Source: Parabacteroides hominis (lineage in GTDB: Bacteria; Bacteroidota; Bacteroidia; Bacteroidales; Tannerellaceae). From it: DNA of 64,000 bases. Location of the stretch: NCBI RefSeq assembly GCF_014287585.1, contig NZ_JACOOJ010000025.1, forward strand, positions 1-64,000, read 5' to 3'. A model generated the notes under the pieces. The model saw nothing but the letters and a program-made list of their open reading frames with translations, had not been told where the DNA came from and did not search any database. Made by a program: the position numbers and the translations under genes. Positions 36,801 to 44,598 of the stretch are shown piece after piece; within the stretch, counting starts at the first letter, position 1; each line of letters begins with the position of its first letter.

Positions 36801-38431
36801 GGAATATGAATATCACCGCCCTGCCGTTAGAGATGGTAAACCCGTTCATACCGGACAATATGGCCAAACTGACGGGGGCCTTGCAAGGGGAGCTGGTAAT
36901 AACCGGGACCACCTCGGCTCCTGCCGTCAACGGGTATGTGCGGATGGACAGCTCAGCGGTATATGTCACGGCGGTCGGTTCTTCCTTCCGTTTCGACAAG
37001 CAGGATGTCAAGATCAAGGATAATCTGATCAGTTTCGACAAATACAACATCTATGCTTCGGGAACCAATCCGTTTGTAATCGACGGGACGATCGACATTC
37101 ACAATCCTTCCCGGATGATGGCGAACCTGAAACTGACGGCTCACGACATGCAACTGCTGAATGTGAAACGCAATAAGGAGAGCATGGTTTACGGCAAGCT
37201 GCTCGTCAACCTCAACTCGACGGTCAAGGGACCGCTCGATGCCTTGATCATGCGAGGGGATTTACAACTGTTGGGCGGGACGAATGTCACTTACGTGATG
37301 CAGGAATCCCCGCTTACAGCGCAAGACCGCTTAGCTGACCTTGTGACCTTTACCGATTTTTCCGACACGTTGCTGACCCGCCGGCATCGCCCTGAAGCGC
37401 CCCTGCCCATCGGCGGACTGGACATGCTGATGACCATCCGGATCGACCAGGCCGTACGCCTGAACGCAGATATCACCCCCGACCAATCGAGCCGCGTGGA
37501 ACTGGAAGGGGGCGGCGACTTGTCGTTCCAATACACGACACAGGGTGAAATGATCCTGAACGGACGTTATACGCTTTCGGGAGGTATGGTAAAATATGCC
37601 ATGCCGATTATTCCGCTCAAAGAGTTTACGATACAGGACGGCAGTTACGTCCAGTGGAGCGGCGACCCGATGGATCCGATGCTGAACCTGACGGCTACCG
37701 AGCGGATGCGGGCATCCGTCACACAGGACGACGGCAGCTCACGGCTTGTCACATTCAATGTCGGCGTGGCTATCAAGCAGACTTTGGAGAACCTGCAACT
37801 GCAATTTATCCTCTCCGCGCCGGAAGACCAGTCCATGCAACAAGAACTGGACAAGATGGGCGAAGGGCAACGGTCACAGATAGCCGTCACGATGCTTGTC
37901 ACGGGAATGTACCTCAACATGAGCGATGTCGGCGGCGGCGGAAAGAAACCGAGTCTCGACATGGGCGCCGCCCTGAACAGCTTCCTGCAAAGCGAGATCA
38001 ACAATATCGCGGGTAGTGCCTTGAAGTCCGTGGATATCACTTTAGGCATGGAGCAGTACGACCAGAACGGCACAGGATCGGGCGGGGAACGGACAGACTT
38101 CTCCTTCCGTTTCGCCAAGCGGTTCTACAACGACCGGATCAGTATCATACTGGGCGGACGCGTTTCGACCGGACAGGATGTCAACGCCGGGCAGTCGCAG
38201 CAGTTCATCGACAACGTATCGATCGAATACCGCCTCGATGGTAGCGGAACCCGTTACATCAAGCTTTTCCACGACAAGAACTACGAGAGTCTGCTGGAAG
38301 GCGAAATCACGGAAACCGGCGCCGGTATCGTCCTGCGCAAAAAGATGCTTCACCTCCGTGAACTCTTCATCTTTAAAAAGAATAAACCCAAGCCGGTAAC
38401 GGACGAGGCTAAAGATGAAGTAAAGCCATGA
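33803..38431 (+). CDS. tamB: TamB-like translocation and assembly protein
   Basis: A 1542-residue protein with an N-terminal membrane anchor (about residues 8-30, IGIVCLIPVVLVILISILLYIP), a very long repetitive beta-rich body (many ...DLKITAGKDNP / LYGMHFMNDSLAT-type segments consistent with a beta-taco groove) and a C-terminal DUF490-type domain (from about 1150, with GGDLSFQYTTQGEMILNGRYTLSGGMVKY and VGVAIKQTLENLQLQFILSAPEDQ). TamB proteins span the periplasm and help lipid or outer-membrane-protein delivery. It is followed 56 bases later by the TamL gene, the usual Bacteroidota pairing. Confidence 0.9.
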   Translation: MRRWMKRIGIVCLIPVVLVILISILLYIPPFQNFAVRLATKYASEATGMDIGIGQIRLSFPLNLTVRDVKVITPPDTLLSLESFQVNIRPLPLLKKEVLVDAIDLRGVKANTGNLIEGMEIKGTLGKLYAKADRIDLGKEIARLNKIDLSDTAITLLMSDTTTNKDTTSTTVNWKLVLDQIDLNRVAFAMQMPDDSLRLSTYIDKAGLADGMVDLGSARYSASRFLLSGSSLGYDGSYSDPTPGFDPAHIALSDVNIRIDSLLYGGRDIRAQIKEFSANDRSGLALSSLTGDISSDSTTIQVPGLLLKTPYSEIRLLATVPWSSFDNTPSGTLHTLLTASVGKEDVFIFAGPLPKEFKQAYPQKEISLTAGVEGNLAALRLRQLKGKLPGVFDLNITGEMKNVADSIRRSGKLQLDAQTGNLDFVLGMLPESERPRYNLPAMKLNGEATLQNQEYRAGLLLTQGKGKVGLTARYNPAQESYQADLKVDSLKPTDFLPKDSLYHLTASIRAEGKGYDPFRVSTWAKLDGKITNIEYGTYAVSDVKLDGSLEKNLLKFDLLSHYPLAKMDLSLNATLHKQKVNAMLIADVQNLDLYGMHFMNDSLATSFQLFAEAETDMGKNNQVDITLGNWELINPTGKFHPKTLTLRAHSDKDTTRVSFHAGDLGIILTGNADIETMADKFTKINEGLTRQLERDSMINIPAFRPLLPDMDLKITAGKDNPIYNILQQYYITFDNLHIEASTSPEEGFFLDADLFNLMQDTTRIDTICFIVRQDSLGLLYDTKVIKTKYRKQQPFTAGLQGKVRNTFADAELKYTDGQGKTGILLGARVDKEKEGLRLHLFPEDPVLAFRTFKLNTDNYILYRNIKDIAADVRLTGENNSSLWIHSLAGGEGMEEIHAELSQIDLDAITKGFPDLPSMQGMLSADLQYAPSDSSFMVVADAHIDSLFYEGGRVGELMFNTVYLPLSDKEHQVDMHLFRDRNEVAAINAYYKMGKTDYLDGNMNITALPLEMVNPFIPDNMAKLTGALQGELVITGTTSAPAVNGYVRMDSSAVYVTAVGSSFRFDKQDVKIKDNLISFDKYNIYASGTNPFVIDGTIDIHNPSRMMANLKLTAHDMQLLNVKRNKESMVYGKLLVNLNSTVKGPLDALIMRGDLQLLGGTNVTYVMQESPLTAQDRLADLVTFTDFSDTLLTRRHRPEAPLPIGGLDMLMTIRIDQAVRLNADITPDQSSRVELEGGGDLSFQYTTQGEMILNGRYTLSGGMVKYAMPIIPLKEFTIQDGSYVQWSGDPMDPMLNLTATERMRASVTQDDGSSRLVTFNVGVAIKQTLENLQLQFILSAPEDQSMQQELDKMGEGQRSQIAVTMLVTGMYLNMSDVGGGGKKPSLDMGAALNSFLQSEINNIAGSALKSVDITLGMEQYDQNGTGSGGERTDFSFRFAKRFYNDRISIILGGRVSTGQDVNAGQSQQFIDNVSIEYRLDGSGTRYIKLFHDKNYESLLEGEITETGAGIVLRKKMLHLRELFIFKKNKPKPVTDEAKDEVKP

Positions 38432-38487
38432 TACAACGATAAAACAAACAATGAAGCCCTGTAAGGGCGACACAATAATAAACAATT

Positions 38488-40806
38488 ATGTCACAATCGC
38501 TCACTAAAACATATATTTATTGGATATTCTTTTCGTTATTCCTACTTGCATCCTGCTCCACGACGAAGAATTTGCCGGAGGGGGAAGTTTTATATACGGG
38601 GATCAGGAAGATTGAAGTGACGAACGAGGACAAGAGCAAGGAAGGGGAAGAGGCGCTGACGGAAGTGGAGGCCGCCCTTGCCTATCCGCCCAATAACGCC
38701 CTGCTTGGGAGTTCGTCCATCCGCATTCCTTTCCCGTTCGGGCTGTGGGTGTATAACGCGTTCGTGAACAGAAGGGGAAAACTCAACAAATGGATCTTCA
38801 ATAAACTGGCGGCCAAGCCCGTTTTCATCAACACGGTCAATCCGGAAGTCCGGACAAAGGTTGCCTATAACCTGCTTCGCGAATACGGTTACTTCAACGG
38901 GGCTACTTCCTATGAAGTGGAACCGGACCCCAAGAACCCGAAAAAAGCAAAGATCAGCTACAAGGTAGAGATGAACAATGCCTACACATACGACAGCATC
39001 GCTTATGTCCGGCTACGGCATCGCATCGACACGCTCGTCCAGCGTAATATCGGCGACCGGCTACTGCACGACGGGGATAACTTCAATGTCGTACAGCTCG
39101 AAGCCGAACGCCAGCGCATCTCTTCCCTGCTCCGTAACAACGGGTATTACTATTTCCGTCCCGAATTTATCAGCTATCAGGCCGATACGATCATGAATCC
39201 CGGAAAAGTGGCGCTCCGTATCTCCACAAAGCCGGGATTGCCCCGCACCGTACTGCGTCCCTGGAAAATCGGCGACATATCGGTCTTCCTGAACGGCTAC
39301 AACAACGAACCGCCGACAGATTCCATCCGGTATAAAGATATGACCATCTTTTACGAAGGGAAGTTGCGCGTCCGTCCGAAAGTGCTGTACGACCGGCTGA
39401 AATTCCGTCCCGGCGACCTCTATTCGCAGCAACAGCAGGAAAAGACCCAGACCGGCTTCTCCCGTCTCGGCATTTTCCGCTATTCGGAAATGCAATATAT
39501 TCCCAAAGATACCGCCCGCCGTTGCGATACGCTGAACCTGCAGATCAACACCGTTTACGACCTTCCGCTGGATGGCGAGCTGGAACTGAACGTGACCACC
39601 AAGAGCAATGACCAGACAGGTCCGGGCGCCATCTTCAGCGTTACCAAACGGAATGTATTCGGAGGAGGAGAGACATTCGGCGTCAGCATGCGCGGTTCCT
39701 ACGAATGGCAGACCGGCAAACGGGTTTCGGGCAACAGTTCGACAATCAACAGTTGGGAGTTCGGCATCAGCGGTACGCTGACTTTCCCGCAGGTACTTTT
39801 CCCCAGCCTGATAAAGAACGATACGAAATACCCTTCCAGTACCTCCTTCCGTATCTATGCGGATCAGTTGAACCGTGCCAAATTCTTCAAGATGCTGGCA
39901 TTCGGCGGAAGTGCCTCGTACGAGTTCCAGCCATCGGCGACCAGCCACCATTCGGTGACGCCGTTCAAGCTGACCTACTCGTTGTTGCAGCATACGACAC
40001 ATGAATTCGACTCCATTGTAGATGTCAACAAGGCGTTAGGGCGAAGCCTCGAGAACCAGTTCATCCCCTCTATGGGCTATACATACACCTATGACGATTC
40101 TCCCATCACCACCAAAAAGAACCATCTCTGGTGGCAATCTTCCATCACACAGGCGGGTCTTATTCTCGACGGCGCCTATGCCATCGCAGGTAAGAGTTTT
40201 AACAAACGGGATAAGAAATTATTAGGGAATCGCTTCGCCCAGTTTGCCAAACTAACAAGCGAAATACGGTACAACTATTATCTCGGAAAGAAGCAACACC
40301 TGGTAGGACGCCTGATGGCCGGAGTCGCATACAGCTACGGCAATTCGATCACGACTCCTTACAGCGAACAGTTCTATATCGGCGGCGCCAACAGTATCCG
40401 GGCTTTCACGATCCGAAGCATCGGGCCGGGCAGTTACCGCCCTACCGACTCGAAATACGGCTATCTGGATCAAACCGGCGACATCAAGTTCGAAGCCAAT
40501 CTGGAATACCGCTTCCCGATCTTGGGCGACCTGCACGGAGCCACCTTCCTCGATGCCGGCAACGTTTGGCTGCTGCGCTACGACAAAAGCCGCCCCGGCG
40601 GACAGTTGAAATGGGGGCGTTTCCTGAAAGACCTGGCTTTAGGCACAGGTATCGGACTGCGCTACGACCTGACTTTCCTCGTCATCCGCCTGGATTGGGG
40701 AATCGGACTGCATGTTCCCTACGAAACGGGAAAGAAAGGCTATTACAATATCCCGGACTTCAAAGACGGAATGGGCGTCCACCTGGCAATCGGCTATCCG
40801 TTCTAA
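38488..40806 (+). CDS. tamL: TamL: BamA-family outer-membrane assembly lipoprotein
   Basis: A 772-residue Omp85-family protein with a lipobox (FLLASC, Cys23), which separates TamL from TamA and BamA. POTRA-type domains occupy about residues 30-370 (TGIRKIEVTNEDKS, RPKVLYDRLKFRPGDLYSQQQQEKTQTGFSRLGIF) and the 16-strand barrel follows, with the conserved EQFYIGGANSIRAFTIRSIGPGS (the RGF/RAF loop) and the last strand GMGVHLAIGYPF. It should form the outer-membrane end of the TamB/TamL system. Confidence 0.9.
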   Translation: MSQSLTKTYIYWIFFSLFLLASCSTTKNLPEGEVLYTGIRKIEVTNEDKSKEGEEALTEVEAALAYPPNNALLGSSSIRIPFPFGLWVYNAFVNRRGKLNKWIFNKLAAKPVFINTVNPEVRTKVAYNLLREYGYFNGATSYEVEPDPKNPKKAKISYKVEMNNAYTYDSIAYVRLRHRIDTLVQRNIGDRLLHDGDNFNVVQLEAERQRISSLLRNNGYYYFRPEFISYQADTIMNPGKVALRISTKPGLPRTVLRPWKIGDISVFLNGYNNEPPTDSIRYKDMTIFYEGKLRVRPKVLYDRLKFRPGDLYSQQQQEKTQTGFSRLGIFRYSEMQYIPKDTARRCDTLNLQINTVYDLPLDGELELNVTTKSNDQTGPGAIFSVTKRNVFGGGETFGVSMRGSYEWQTGKRVSGNSSTINSWEFGISGTLTFPQVLFPSLIKNDTKYPSSTSFRIYADQLNRAKFFKMLAFGGSASYEFQPSATSHHSVTPFKLTYSLLQHTTHEFDSIVDVNKALGRSLENQFIPSMGYTYTYDDSPITTKKNHLWWQSSITQAGLILDGAYAIAGKSFNKRDKKLLGNRFAQFAKLTSEIRYNYYLGKKQHLVGRLMAGVAYSYGNSITTPYSEQFYIGGANSIRAFTIRSIGPGSYRPTDSKYGYLDQTGDIKFEANLEYRFPILGDLHGATFLDAGNVWLLRYDKSRPGGQLKWGRFLKDLALGTGIGLRYDLTFLVIRLDWGIGLHVPYETGKKGYYNIPDFKDGMGVHLAIGYPF

Positions 40807-40862
40807 AGAAACGGTTTCAAATCGGCTTTCCGCTCCAGGAGCGGCTCTTGGAGTCCAATAAA

Positions 40863-40880
40863 GCCCGCTTACAAGCGGGC
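40863..40880 (-). terminator. Terminator overlapping the arginase stop
   Basis: Stem gcccgctt/aagcgggc with a 2-base loop, followed on the minus strand by ctttatt. The arginase TAA stop (40869-40871) lies inside the hairpin, so translation and termination elements overlap. A separate small hairpin (ccgctc/gagcgg, 40830-40844) follows tamL on the other strand but lacks a T-run. Confidence 0.6.
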
Positions 40881-41765
40881 CGTTATATAATCGATAATGT
40901 CCAGGCACAGATTGGTTGTCTGGTCATTCACATCCAGTTCGGGATTCAGTTCGACCAGGTCCATCGACTTGATCAGATTAGTGGAAAGTATATGTTCAAC
41001 GAAATCCTTGAACTCGTCCGGCATCAATCCTTCGCATACGCGTGTACCTGTACCGGGAGCAAAGCGGGGGTCGATGCTGTCCACGTCTATACTGAAATGG
41101 ACATTCCTTATCTTCCGTTCCTTCAGCTTCCGCTTGATATCTTCGGCAACAAAGCCGATGCCCTTCAAGCGGATCGTGTCCATCGTGTAGACGCTTAACT
41201 GCTCACGCTCGATCAAAGCCTGTTCCCCCTCATCCAGGCTCCGGGTCCCGACTAAGAAAACATTCTGCGGATTCACCTTGTTGCCGGGCGCATAAATATT
41301 GACTAATTCCTCGCTCCCCATCCCCATCAGGGCGCTAAGCGGCATTCCATGAATATTGCCGCTGGGGGAAGTCTCGCTCGTATTAATGTCGCCATGCGCA
41401 TCCAGCCAGATGATACCGAAATCGTCAAAGCTCTTCCCCACCCCGGACGCGCTGCCCAGCCCTAACGAATGGTCCCCGCCGATCACCAAAGGGAAAGCCC
41501 CTCCGCCTAACGTGTCATAGACCAGTTCGGCCAGGTTATTATTGACTTCGACAATCGCATCTAAATATTTCAGACTCTGACCGCGGACGAACTTGTCCGC
41601 CTCCGAAACCGGAGGAACATACAGATTGCCCAAGTCGAAGGCCCGATGTCCGTTTTTGCGGATGAGCTTCATCAGGCCCCGTTCACGCAGATGGTTCGGG
41701 GCGCGCTCCACACCTTCGCGGTCGCACCCTAAATTGAGAGGAACTCCTATCACATTTATCTTCAT
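40869..41765 (-). CDS. rocF: Arginase family protein
   Basis: A 298-residue ureohydrolase. Binuclear manganese ligands are recognisable in GGDHSLG, WLDAHGDINT and FSIDVDSIDP, and SGNIHGMPLSALMG and VELNPELD are typical of true arginases. It converts arginine to ornithine and urea, feeding the ornithine aminotransferase encoded just upstream. The annotated start is ATG 41765; the two extra codons before it would need TTG. Seven bases separate it from rocD, so the two form an operon. Agmatinase is a less likely alternative. Confidence 0.85.
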   Translation of the reverse strand: MKINVIGVPLNLGCDREGVERAPNHLRERGLMKLIRKNGHRAFDLGNLYVPPVSEADKFVRGQSLKYLDAIVEVNNNLAELVYDTLGGGAFPLVIGGDHSLGLGSASGVGKSFDDFGIIWLDAHGDINTSETSPSGNIHGMPLSALMGMGSEELVNIYAPGNKVNPQNVFLVGTRSLDEGEQALIEREQLSVYTMDTIRLKGIGFVAEDIKRKLKERKIRNVHFSIDVDSIDPRFAPGTGTRVCEGLMPDEFKDFVEHILSTNLIKSMDLVELNPELDVNDQTTNLCLDIIDYITARL

Positions 41766-41771
41766 AAACAA

Positions 41772-42986
41772 TCAAAATTGAGCGAATGTATCTTTAATAA
41801 TGCCTACAGCCTCCATCATCTGATCCCGGTCGATGACCAACGGCGGAGTGAAACGGATGATATGGTCGTGCGTTGGCTTGGCGATCAATCCGTTCTCTTT
41901 CAGCGCCAGACAGATGTCCCAGGCCACTTTCCCGCCCCGCGGCTCGGTGACAACAGCATTCAGAAGCCCCTTTCCCCGCACCTGGCGGATCATCGGATTG
42001 TCGATCTTCTCCATTTCACTGCGGAAAAGAGCCCCCATTTCGAAAGCGTTCTCCGAAAGATGCTCGTCGCGCACCACTTCAAGCGCAGCTATCGCCACGC
42101 GGGCAGCCAACGGGTTACCGCCATAGGTGGAACCGTGTTCGCCCGGAGCGATCGTCAACATGATCTCATCGTTTGCAAAGACCGCCGAGACAGGAGTGAC
42201 ACCTCCGGACAAAGCCTTACCCAAAATCAATATGTCCGGATGGATGTTCTCATAATCACAGGCAAGCAACTTACCGGTCCGGCCGATACCCGTCTGGATC
42301 TCGTCGGCGATAAAGAGGACATTATGTTGCCGGCAGAGGTCATAGCACTTACGCAGATACCCTTCGTCGGGGACGACCACGCCGGCCTCCCCCTGTATCG
42401 GTTCCAACAGGAAACCGACCACGTCCGGATCGTTCAACGCTTCTTCCAATCCGCCTACATTATTATATTGAACTTTGATAAAACCGGGCGTATAAGGTCC
42501 GAAGTCCGCATACGAATCGGGGTCCGTACTCATGGAGATGATCGTGATCGTCCGTCCGTGGAAGTTCTCGCTGCAAACGACGATCTTCGCGTGTTCAGGA
42601 GCGATCCCCTTCACCCGGTATCCCCAGCGTCGTGCCAGTTTCAGAGCCGTTTCGACAGCCTCGGCCCCGGTGTTCATCGGCAACAGTTTGTCATACCCGA
42701 AAAACTTGCAGGCAAACTCCATATACTCTCCTAAGACATCGGCATGGAAAGCACGCGACACCAGCGTCAGTTGCTGTGCCTGGTCGGTAAGCGCCTTAAT
42801 GATCTTCGGATGACAATGCCCCTGGCTCAGGGCTGAATAGCCGGACAGGAAATCAAAATATCGTTTTCCTTCCACGTCCCAAACAAAAACTCCTTCTCCC
42901 TTCTGGAGAACGACAGGCAGGGGATGATAGTTGTGCGCACCATACTTCCCCTCACGGGTGATGTAATCTTCCGGTCTCATCTTCAT
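41772..42986 (-). CDS. rocD: Ornithine--oxo-acid aminotransferase
   Basis: A 404-residue class-III PLP aminotransferase. [45 protein letters not shown] N-terminus (given in part: [12 protein letters not shown]) and [20 protein letters not shown] are typical of ornithine aminotransferase; the PLP lysine is in [18 protein letters not shown]. It moves the delta-amino group of ornithine to 2-oxoglutarate, giving glutamate semialdehyde. It is the first gene of the two-gene arginine-degradation operon. N-acetylornithine aminotransferase is excluded by the arginase partner rather than by a single residue. Confidence 0.9.
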   Translation of the reverse strand: MKMRPEDYITREGKYGAHNYHPLPVVLQKGEGVFVWDVEGKRYFDFLSGYSALSQGHCHPKIIKALTDQAQQLTLVSRAFHADVLGEYMEFACKFFGYDKLLPMNTGAEAVETALKLARRWGYRVKGIAPEHAKIVVCSENFHGRTITIISMSTDPDSYADFGPYTPGFIKVQYNNVGGLEEALNDPDVVGFLLEPIQGEAGVVVPDEGYLRKCYDLCRQHNVLFIADEIQTGIGRTGKLLACDYENIHPDILILGKALSGGVTPVSAVFANDEIMLTIAPGEHGSTYGGNPLAARVAIAALEVVRDEHLSENAFEMGALFRSEMEKIDNPMIRQVRGKGLLNAVVTEPRGGKVAWDICLALKENGLIAKPTHDHIIRFTPPLVIDRDQMMEAVGIIKDTFAQF

Positions 42987-43033
42987 TCAGATTTAAAATT
43001 AGCAGACTGTAAGCGTTTCTTACGTCCTTGTCC

Positions 43034-43041
43034 CAAAGATA
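43034..43041 (-). promoter_or_regulatory. -7 box of the rocD-rocF operon
   Basis: TATCTTTG on the minus strand matches TAnnTTTG and lies about 48 bases before the rocD start. The -33 TTG is not at standard spacing. Confidence 0.5.
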
Positions 43042-43177
43042 AGAAATAAGGCTAACATTATGTCACGCAAAAGAGTATGTTAAGAAACATACGTCAGTGT
43101 CATTCCTTTCTGTCGGCTCTTCAGGGATTGCCGATACCGCCTGTTTCTTTGCGATCCCGCACTTGATGCGGGAAGCT

Positions 43178-43350
43178 CTCTTTTGCCGTCTGCTTCAGCA
43201 GACGGATAGATGATTGCTCCGGCTTTGCCGGTTCCTCTGTGGGTTTTTAACCCCTTTAAATATAATAGATGAAAGGGGCTGAAGCCCACAAAGGAAGAGG
43301 CTTTGCCTCCAGACCTTTTAAACCGTCTGCTGAAGCAGACGGCAAAAGAG
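43178..43350 (+). repeat. Nested-palindrome element P, copy C
   Basis: Core bounded by ctcttttgcc and its complement, with ccgtctgcttcagcagacgg hairpins at both ends, inner ccggctttgccgg and gaggctttgcctc hairpins and the gtgggtttttaacccc arm. Same orientation as copies A and B. Left flank (ttcagggattgccgataccgcctg) resembles the reverse complement of the right flank of copy A at about 520-575, suggesting a shared longer boundary. Confidence 0.85.
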
Positions 43351-43392
43351 AGGATGAAGGGGCTTTGGGGATTGCCCTTTTACTTTCATGAA

Positions 43393-43507
43393 GTTTCCTT
43401 ACTGGGAAACTCTCGTTTCCTAATGAGGGAACTTATGTTTCCAGCATAGGGAACTCTCGTTTCCTGCTGAGGGAATTACAGTTTCCTTCAGGGGGAAACT
43501 GTAATAG
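43393..43507 (+). repeat. Tandem array of five 22-bp mini-hairpins
   Basis: gtttcc recurs at 43393, 43415, 43437, 43459 and 43481, an exact 22-bp period. Each unit is gtttcc, a ~6-base loop, then ggaaac or gggaac/gggaat. In the middle three units the right arm is GGGAA, which pairs with GTTTCC through a T:G wobble, so every unit can still fold as RNA. No unique spacers, so not CRISPR. It lies between element P copy C and a promoter/terminator module. Confidence 0.75.
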
Positions 43508-43539
43508 GCTGGTTATCAATATCTATTAATACACTGTTT

Positions 43540-43745
43540 GAGATTCGTTTTTACTTCATTCAAAGTATATCAGGTACTTGTATTTTATCGAGCATTTTTT
43601 CTTGTCGATTCGGAAAACCTATTTACCTTTACAACGATTCCGTAGTGGGCAGCGGCTCACAGGGCGCGGGCTATTGTTCTATTATTGTTGGATGGGCTTT
43701 GCAGAGCCTTAGGATTAATAATAGACAATAGACCCGCGTTTTTTT
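43540..43745 (+). other. Promoter-terminator module, copy 1 (possible small RNA)
   Basis: TTG at 43602-43604, 19 bases, then TACCTTTA at 43624-43631 (one mismatch to TAnnTTTG) is followed ~35 bases later by a long stem: cgcgggctattgttctatta (from 43665) pairing with aataatagacaatagacccgcg (ending 43738), then seven T's. A transcript of about 100 nt would start near 43638 and end near 43745. No ORF. A second, modified copy lies at 44063-44503. Confidence 0.6.
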
Positions 43746-43760
43746 ATGCCCCATCCGCCT

Positions 43761-43936
43761 CTCTTTTGCCGTCTGCTTCAGCAGACGGTTTAAAGGATTT
43801 AGAGGCAAAGCCTCTTCCTCTGTGGGTTTTTAACCCCTTTCATTGATTGCATTTAAAGGGGTTAAAACCCACAAAGGAACCGGCAAAGCCGGGAACAATC
43901 ACCTATCCGTCTGCTGAAGCAGACGGCAAAAAAGAG
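43761..43936 (-). repeat. Nested-palindrome element P, copy D
   Basis: The same core as copies A-C but inverted: here the gaggcaaagcctc hairpin comes first and ccggcaaagccgg last. Terminal hairpins ccgtctgcttcagcagacgg (43769-43788) and mirror are intact; the right end has two extra A's. It begins 16 bases after the terminator of module copy 1 and carries a degenerate flank into 44015. Confidence 0.85.
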
Positions 43937-44015
43937 GCTGCGGCATGAGGCTTGCCTCACTTGAAACTCATAGGAGCAGGTGGTATCGGCCATCCCCAAA
44001 GAGCCGTCAGGCTCT

Positions 44016-44059
44016 ATTTCCGGCATAGGGTATTCTCGTCTCCTGCCGAGGGATTATCC
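44016..44059 (+). repeat. Two degenerate units of the 22-bp hairpin repeat
   Basis: Two 22-bp units (44016-44037, 44038-44059) resemble those of the five-unit array at 43393: tttccggcatagggtattct then gtctcctgccgagggattat. Arms have decayed. Their order (element P, array, promoter/terminator module) repeats that of the first block, so this is part of a ~700-bp duplication. Confidence 0.55.
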
Positions 44060-44198
44060 GTTTTGAGATTCGTTTTTTACTTCATTCAAAGTATATCAGG
44101 TACTTGTATTTTATCCCTAAACTAAGGGAATATGTTGTCCAAAGGGTATTGTTTTGTCCTGTAACCCACATATTTTGGAAAATTACGAGCATTTTCCC

Positions 44199-44228
44199 TT
44201 GTCGATTCGGAAAACCTATTTACCTTTG
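44199..44228 (+). promoter_or_regulatory. Promoter of module copy 2, upstream of the surface-protein gene
   Basis: TTG at 44199-44201 and TACCTTTG at 44221-44228 with a 19-base spacer form the best-matching Bacteroidota promoter in the window. Unlike copy 1, the -7 box is perfect. It would start a transcript near 44235, ~365 bases before the DUF6383-like gene, with the terminator at 44423-44503 in between. Confidence 0.75.
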
Positions 44229-44422
44229 CAACGATTCCGTAGTGGGCAGCGGCTCACAGGGCGCGGGATCAATTACATATTGTAAGCATTTTACGAAGAT
44301 TATTCCTATTCAAAAATCTGGTAAATTTTTAGCACAATGGGATAATGGACAGTAAATGCTTGCGCTGGTTACGTATAAGTTTATCTACCATTTTTATGGG
44401 AGGATTGTTATATCGTATAAGG

Positions 44423-44503
44423 CGCGGGCTATTGTTCTATTATTATTGTGCGGGCTTACCAGAGCCTTTGAATAAATAATAGACAATTGACCCGCGTTTT
44501 TTT
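44423..44503 (+). terminator. Terminator/attenuator in the leader of the surface-protein gene
   Basis: cgcgggctattgttctatta (from 44423) pairs with taataatagacaattgacccgcg (to 44496), followed by seven T's. It duplicates the hairpin at 43665-43738. Being between a strong promoter and a gene, it could be an attenuator, or end a separate small RNA. A small hairpin ggggag/ctcccc at about 44527-44543 follows, and the gene may have its own promoter in the AT-rich 44544-44598. Confidence 0.65.
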
Positions 44504-44598
44504 ATGCCCGTTCATAATCATTCGCGGGGAGTTGTTCTCCCCTTCGTAAAATTAGTTGTTGGATTCTTAAACACTATTTTATTAACAATTAATTTTTA

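Noticed and set aside
43393..43507. Possible CRISPR array (regular repeats)
   Set aside because: Units are contiguous at 22 bp with no unique spacers, and no cas genes are present.
44104..44355. 83-codon ORF overlapping promoter-module copy 2
   Set aside because: It spans the promoter and leader elements conserved as DNA with copy 1, where the frame is not kept; no family features.
43660..44503. Invertible promoter (phase-variation switch) for the surface-protein gene
   Set aside because: The two promoter copies are in direct, not inverted, orientation and there is no recombinase gene in the window; direct-repeat recombination remains possible but a shufflon-type switch is not supported.
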